Assembly (NCBI GenBank): GCA_049669725.1
Contig: JBATKU010000508.1
Span: 1 to 10,345, forward strand
DNA from: JAFDCJ01 sp049669725
GTDB taxonomy: Bacteria > Desulfobacterota > Desulfobacteria > Desulfobacterales > JAFDCJ01
Length of the DNA: 10,345 nucleotides
Reading direction: 5' to 3'
Position numbers and translations under genes: made by a program. Every line of letters begins with the position of its first letter. Position 1 is the stretch's first letter. This document shows positions 7,176 through 10,345 of the stretch, one piece after another. The notes below the pieces were generated by a model, which worked only from the letters and a program-made list of their open reading frames with translations, ran no database searches and was not told the DNA's origin.

Positions 7176-7592
7176 TTATATATCAACCGCTACCAATGAA
7201 TACGTAACATGTCTATCCTTACCTTTTTGTTTCCATTGAACCGTTATGTTGATGGTTCTGTTATTGGTGGCAGTCAGCTCGGGGGTATCGGTTCGCGAGA
7301 CAATCTCAGGGGTCTCTATTGTATAAGGTCCCTGAATAATGGGGTAACCTCCCAGACTCCCGTCTATGTTATCAAAATCCATAGCCAAAAATCTTTCGGC
7401 GTGCTGGGCTGCTATGGCGGTAGCTTCGGTGCGCATTCTGGCATATGCGTTGCCGTTGACTGATGAAAGCTGCATTGCACCCACGGCTAGAAATCCTATC
7501 AGGAAAATAGCCATGGCAATCAGGACTTCGATCATAGTGAACCCCTTACTGTCTGTAAACGGTTCAACTTTCCGTAAAGCCGTATTTATCAT
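7176..7592 (-). CDS. pilV: PilV-family minor prepilin
   Basis: The protein has 138 residues with the class III signal DSKG^FTMIEVLIAMAIFLIGFLAVGAMQ. The leader is 17 residues, cleaved after G17, with Glu at +5 (E22). The helix is followed by NGNAYARMRTEATAIAAQHAE, typical of PilV/GspI-like minor pilins, and then a small beta domain ending ITVQWKQKGKDRHVTYSLVA. The ribosome-binding site before the ATG at 7590-7592 is weak (GGCGGG). With only 11 bases from the fimT stop, it is probably translated by coupling. It acts in the pilus priming complex. Confidence 0.87.
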   Translation of the reverse strand: MINTALRKVEPFTDSKGFTMIEVLIAMAIFLIGFLAVGAMQLSSVNGNAYARMRTEATAIAAQHAERFLAMDFDNIDGSLGGYPIIQGPYTIETPEIVSRTDTPELTATNNRTINITVQWKQKGKDRHVTYSLVAVDI

Positions 7593-7603
7593 AATTAACC
7601 CGC

Positions 7604-8125
7604 CTAATATTGTGTTATCTGGACATTTCCCAGTAGGGAAATACTAATTTCTCTGGTTTTATGGCTTTGGTTTTTCAAATAAACGCTTCCCGACTGCAAA
7701 ACGCCGGACTGATCTTTAGGCAGACCGTCTGGTGCAAATGATATCGTCGGTTTGGAAGCGACAGTGGGAAATGTTATGCCGTCACTATCGGATACGCCCG
7801 GGTATTCCGACCAGGACCTGGCAGTTATAACCTGCTCCCCGGCATCATATTGCAAATTAAAGGGGGAATCGTCGATATAAGCGACATAATCATACGTCTT
7901 TCCGTTTACGGTGACGTTATCAAATGAAACAGCGCAATATCTATTGGATCGGGTTGCCTCCATTTTAGCCTTCTGAAAACTTCCATAAAGATCTCGTGCA
8001 GCCTTTCCCAATTCGGCATTTTTGCGCCAACTAATTATGTTCGGCAACGCAATACTAACGATGATCGCAATCACGGCAATGACCGTCAATAATTCAATTA
8101 ATGAAAATCCTGAATTCTTACGCAT
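7604..8125 (-). CDS. fimT: FimT/GspH-family minor prepilin
   Basis: This 173-residue pseudopilin-like protein is the first gene of the minor-pilin operon. Its signal is KNSG^FSLIELLTVIAVIAIIVSIALPNI, with a 6-residue leader, cleavage after G6, F7 as +1 and Glu +5 at E11. The sequence after the helix, NAELGKAARDLYGSFQKAKMEATRSN, is characteristic of GspH/FimT proteins. The C-terminal part is beta-rich (ITFPTVASKPTISFAPDG). The context with PilV, PilX, PilW and PilY1 says type IV pilus and not type II secretion; FimU would be an equally good name. The ribosome-binding site GGAGG (8133-8137) is well placed, 7 bases from the ATG. Confidence 0.85.
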   Translation of the reverse strand: MRKNSGFSLIELLTVIAVIAIIVSIALPNIISWRKNAELGKAARDLYGSFQKAKMEATRSNRYCAVSFDNVTVNGKTYDYVAYIDDSPFNLQYDAGEQVITARSWSEYPGVSDSDGITFPTVASKPTISFAPDGLPKDQSGVLQSGSVYLKNQSHKTREISISLLGNVQITQY

Positions 8126-8150
8126 TTTGAAACCTCCAGCGTAACTTTAG

Positions 8151-8166
8151 AGCAAATTTTATGCCA
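8151..8166 (-). promoter_or_regulatory. Sigma-54 promoter of the minor-pilin operon
   Basis: The minus-strand site TGGCATAAAATTTGCT differs from the consensus TGGCAC-N5-TTGCA at only two of the eleven specified bases and keeps GG-N10-GC. Transcription should start near 8140, leaving a leader of about 15 bases that still contains the fimT ribosome-binding site. The position directly upstream of the first gene makes it the likely operon promoter, with RpoN and a PilR-type activator expected. Confidence 0.78.
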
Positions 8167-8460
8167 GACAAAATATATTGCCTCGGATATATTTTTTTGT
8201 TTTGAAATTAAAGCAGTTGTTATTTTATCAACCTGATATAATTAAAAATTATTTATTTTCCGTCTTGGCCGCCTGCAGTCAAAAGTTTTTATTGCGGATA
8301 GCGCGGTTCGTTCGCACCCTAATCGCTTCCGCCAAACTATAAAAAACTTTAATACGCGTATAAATCTATTTAATACTCAGCCTGTAGTGGCGGCCAGAAA
8401 ACCGTTACGTATTCTTTTACAAAAGGCCTGAGGATGATATCGGCCTATAATGAAATAACT
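8167..8460. other. Gene-free stretch upstream of the pilin operon
   Basis: No coding region is supported. A bulged hairpin lies at 8292-8335 (TTGCGGATAGCG against CGCTTCCGCCAA, loop about 20 bases) and a separated inverted repeat TGGCCGCC (8266-8273) / GGCGGCCA (8389-8396) encloses it. AAAGCAGTTGTTAT at 8210-8223 matches 11 of 14 bases of the inverted repeat found at 8694. Activator sites for the sigma-54 promoter would be expected here, but I cannot point to one. Confidence 0.45.
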
Positions 8461-8661
8461 TTAGCAGCAATGAGATCGGCAGATACGTGCGTTGGGTTTC
8501 GATCCTGAAATAGAATTACAACAATGGACAGTTTTATGGTAGGTTGGGTAGAGAAACGAAGCCCGGCAAACTTGCTTGAGTTCTTCGATGGTCGCGTTTT
8601 CCGGATGGGGGATAAGTAAAGCCCGTGCCATTGACTGCAAATATTGCAGATCGTTGTGCAA
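8461..8661 (-). pseudogene. Short frame, possible transposase N-terminal remnant
   Basis: A 66-codon frame contains, from its internal Met11, MARALLIPHPENATIEELKQ, then VCRAS, and ends in a Cys/Arg-rich low-quality tail. The MARxLxI...ENxTxEELKxxxR pattern recalls the start of IS630-type helix-turn-helix transposases. After RAS a different frame gives a hydrophobic run IKLSIVVILFQDRNPTHVSADLIAAKV, which could be the shifted continuation. No good ribosome-binding site precedes it. The alternative is that it is a chance frame. Family assignment is weak. Confidence 0.3.
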
Positions 8662-8693
8662 AATTCTCGATTTTTTTTGAATATAAAAATAAT

Positions 8694-8793
8694 ATAGCGG
8701 TTGTCATGCTTATAATAATTTCAGGATGTTACATATAATGTTTTCTCCTATTGGCTAATCTGGCTAACGGAATATCTTTATGACAACCGCTAT
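8694..8793. mobile_element. MITE-like element with 14-bp perfect inverted repeats
   Basis: ATAGCGGTTGTCAT (8694-8707) and its exact reverse complement ATGACAACCGCTAT (8780-8793) enclose 72 bases with no gene. Trimming to GCGG...CCGC leaves a TA dinucleotide on both sides (8695-8696 and 8791-8792), as expected for target duplication by IS630/Tc1-mariner-type elements. The interior holds a small direct repeat (TTGGCTAAT / CTGGCTAAC near 8750-8768). The right end supplies the rlmD stop codon TAG. On the minus strand the stem is followed by a T-rich run, so it may also end rlmD transcription. Confidence 0.6.
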
Positions 8794-10178
8794 GTTTTGA
8801 TGATTCGGGCGACCGCTTCGATGTGATAGGTATGCGGGAACATATCCACCGGCTGGACCTCGATCAACCGGTAGCGGTCTCCCATCATCCCGATATCCCT
8901 TGCCAGGGTGGCTGGGTTGCAGGAAACATAGACGATGCGTTCAACGCCCAGTTCAAGTACCTGTTTGACAACATCCTTGTGCATCCCCGTCCGGGGTGGG
9001 TCAATAATCAGCACATCCGGCCGCTGCTGAATTTGGGAGAGACACTGGCGTATATCGCCCTGGATGAAGGTGCAGTTGGTCACCCCATTTTTGCGGCAAT
9101 TTTTTTGGGCATCGGCCACCGCACTTTCGACAATCTCAATTCCGATTATCTCCCGGCAATGCCCGGACAGCAAAATGGGGATGGTTCCGGTACCGCTGTA
9201 AAGATCCAGGACCGTTTCGGCTCCGCTAAGCCCGGCATACGCTTTTACGATGCCATATAAAACAGCAGCCCCGCGGCTGTTGGTTTGAAAAAAAGAATTG
9301 GCTGAAATTTCAAATTCAAAATCTCCGATTTTATCGGCGATGACCCCCGTTCCGGCAAGAACGTGCTCAAATTCGCCCACCGCAACCCCGGCCTTGCGGG
9401 ATGTCACATTGTTTATGACGGACACCACCTGGGGGTGATTCTGCAGGATCCGGTCAGCCAGCGGTTGAAGCGCCCCGGCATCCTCTGCCGCGGTAACAAT
9501 GTTGACCATCCATTGATCGTAGGCCACGGAATGCCTTAACACCAAAAATCGCCAGAAGCCTTCATGACTGCGCAGCCCATAAACGGGCAACCCGGACGAC
9601 CGCATATAAGCTCTGGCATCTGCCAGCAATCGATTGCCCAGATCCGGCTGCAGCAGACATTGTTTGGTATCAATCACCTTGTGAAAGGTCCCGGGCACAT
9701 GCAGCCCGATGGCAAATCCCCGATCAATATCCTCGCGCTGAAGTTCGTCAGGCAACAGCCAGCGTCTGTCAGCGCAGGAAAATTCCATTTTATTGCGGTA
9801 GCCGAAAGTGACCCCGGAAGGGATGGTCGGATGGACCACCGCGTCTTTGATGAGACCGATATGCTCCAGGGATTCTTTGACATGCCGGCGCTTATATTCA
9901 AGCTGTTGATCATACATCAGAAACTGCCACTTGCACCCTCCGCAGAAACCGCTGTACTCACAGGGCGCGATGACTCTGAAGGGCGAAGATTCGATCAGCT
10001 CAACCACCCGCGCTTCGGCGTAATTTTTCTTTTTTTTATAAATGCGAATGCTTGCCCGGTCTCCGGGTACGGCCTGGTCTACGAAAACCGCCAGGCCGTT
10101 TAACCGCACCAGTCCCCTGCCGCCAAAGGCAACATCGGTAATATCAACCTCGATCTGTTGACCCTTTTTTATTTGCAT
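8790..10178 (-). CDS. rlmD: 23S rRNA (uracil-C5)-methyltransferase, RlmD/RumA type
   Basis: The protein has 462 residues, a normal length for this family. It transfers a methyl group from S-adenosylmethionine to C5 of a uridine in 23S rRNA (U1939 in E. coli) in the cytoplasm. Residues 1-62 are an RNA-binding TRAM domain. Four cysteines (C73, C79, C82, C174; C-x5-C-x2-C plus a distant one) match the iron-sulfur cluster site. The SAM-binding loop is VLDLYSGTGTIPILL (323-337), IIDPPRTG is at 391-398, the catalytic cysteine is C420 in VSCNPATLARD, and the catalytic Glu is E454 in HIEAVARI. RlmC/TrmA-type or dual-specificity relatives cannot be excluded. The start ATG (10176-10178) has only a weak upstream AAGGG at long spacing. 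No neighbouring gene suggests an operon. Confidence 0.9.
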   Translation of the reverse strand: MQIKKGQQIEVDITDVAFGGRGLVRLNGLAVFVDQAVPGDRASIRIYKKKKNYAEARVVELIESSPFRVIAPCEYSGFCGGCKWQFLMYDQQLEYKRRHVKESLEHIGLIKDAVVHPTIPSGVTFGYRNKMEFSCADRRWLLPDELQREDIDRGFAIGLHVPGTFHKVIDTKQCLLQPDLGNRLLADARAYMRSSGLPVYGLRSHEGFWRFLVLRHSVAYDQWMVNIVTAAEDAGALQPLADRILQNHPQVVSVINNVTSRKAGVAVGEFEHVLAGTGVIADKIGDFEFEISANSFFQTNSRGAAVLYGIVKAYAGLSGAETVLDLYSGTGTIPILLSGHCREIIGIEIVESAVADAQKNCRKNGVTNCTFIQGDIRQCLSQIQQRPDVLIIDPPRTGMHKDVVKQVLELGVERIVYVSCNPATLARDIGMMGDRYRLIEVQPVDMFPHTYHIEAVARIIKT

Positions 10179-10274
10179 AAATTTTCATGCCCTTACGCGC
10201 ACAACGAAGCATGAAACAAACGTTTTTATTGAAATGTCATAGCTATCCTCTACAAATAGAGCATGAAAATTTAT
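10177..10274. repeat. 14-bp perfect inverted repeat spanning the rlmD start region
   Basis: ATAAATTTTCATGC (10177-10190) and GCATGAAAATTTAT (10261-10274) are exact reverse complements, 70 bases apart. The left copy overlaps the rlmD start codon and the right copy lies just before the ribosome-binding site of the divergent gene. It could be a two-site operator for both genes or part of an insertion-element end. No evidence separates these readings. Confidence 0.55.
10229..10256 (+). promoter_or_regulatory. Candidate sigma-70 promoter of the right-edge gene
   Basis: TTGAAA (10229-10234, 5 of 6 to consensus) and TACAAA (10251-10256, 4 of 6) are separated by 16 bases. A start near 10263 would place the transcript just upstream of the AGGAGG at 10281. 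It is a moderate match, supported mainly by its position and by the way it excludes the left hairpin arm from the native mRNA. Confidence 0.4.
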
Positions 10275-10298
10275 AAAAAAAGGAGGACAGCTATGACA
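10235..10298 (+). promoter_or_regulatory. Hairpin sequestering ribosome-binding site and start codon
   Basis: TGTCATAGCTATCCTC (10235-10250) pairs with GAGGACAGCTATGACA (10283-10298) at 15 of 16 positions, with a 32-base loop. The right arm includes most of the AGGAGG ribosome-binding site and the ATG at 10293. An RNA containing both arms would hide translation initiation. The left arm coincides with the spacer of the candidate promoter, so only read-through transcripts from further upstream would fold this way. Confidence 0.65.
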
Positions 10299-10345
10299 CG
10301 AAAAAACAATAACAAAATAATCGCAGTTGCGCACCCCATTTGTTG
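10293..10345 (+). CDS. N-terminus of a probable IS110-family transposase (partial)
   Basis: An ATG preceded by a strong AGGAGG (10281-10286) opens a frame that runs off the right edge after 17 full codons: MTRKNNNKIIAVAHPIC, with the next codon beginning TG. The short basic start followed by HPIC recalls IS110-family (DEDD) transposases that begin HPICCGLDVHK; the decisive D-V-H-K motif would lie just outside the window. The gene is divergent from rlmD. Strong translation signals make a real gene likely; the family call is recognition from very few residues. Confidence 0.55.
   Translation, partial: MTRKNNNKIIAVAHPIC

Noticed and set aside
8292..8335. Hairpin upstream of the pilin operon as an intrinsic terminator
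   Set aside because: The stem is bulged, the loop is about 20 bases, and no proper T-tract follows on either strand. Kept only as a structure note.
9564..10103. 179-codon open frame on the plus strand opposite rlmD
   Set aside because: It is antisense to the conserved methyltransferase, with no ribosome-binding site or recognisable motif.
1..10345. CRISPR arrays, tRNA or rRNA genes
   Set aside because: No regularly spaced direct repeats and no cloverleaf or rRNA-like segments were seen on either strand.

Overview
The window reads as a chromosomal segment of a Gram-negative bacterium, most likely a deltaproteobacterium (Desulfobacterota, sulfate-reducer-like). This rests on a minor-pilin/PilY1 type IV pilus locus with -24/-12 (sigma-54) promoter matches, a very large PilY1 with added beta-sandwich modules, and intergenic DNA rich in palindromes and decayed mobile or toxin genes. 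The lineage is inference; there is no rRNA or other taxonomic marker.

Layout from left to right. (1) Positions 1-210 (+) hold the end of a probable antitoxin gene overlapping a broken VapC-like PIN toxin. (2) A bidirectional intrinsic terminator lies at 227-273. (3) A giant pilY1 (1665 codons, minus strand) occupies 322-5319. It encodes a signal peptide, two tandem beta-sandwich modules, a BACON-like Ig domain, a von Willebrand A (vWA) domain that carries a third module inside it in circularly permuted order, and the PilY1 beta-propeller. (4) A gap of about 600 bp follows, with a candidate sigma-54 promoter for pilY1 and a 146-bp imperfect palindrome that ends exactly on the pilW stop codon. 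(5) A minor-pilin operon runs on the minus strand in the order fimT/gspH, pilV, pilX, pilW, with its own strong sigma-54-type promoter just upstream of fimT. (6) A gene-poor stretch of about 660 bp contains a hairpin, a possible decayed transposase fragment and a 94-100 bp element with 14-bp perfect terminal inverted repeats that abuts the rlmD stop codon. (7) rlmD (23S rRNA uracil-C5 methyltransferase, minus strand) is complete. (8) At the right edge a divergent gene begins, probably an IS110-family transposase, with a hairpin that can hide its ribosome-binding site and start codon.

The pilus genes form one functional unit. The four minor prepilins (class III signals, prepilin peptidase substrates) would build the priming complex at the pilus tip, and PilY1 would sit on it as tip adhesin and mechanosensor. 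The two sigma-54 candidates suggest that the minor pilins and pilY1 are co-regulated as separate transcripts, with the palindrome marking the boundary. rlmD is a housekeeping gene unrelated to the pilus.

The most unusual items are the permuted module inside the PilY1 vWA domain, the paired sigma-54 promoters, the two inverted-repeat elements that each touch a neighbouring gene's stop codon, and the anti-readthrough hairpin of the right-edge transposase.
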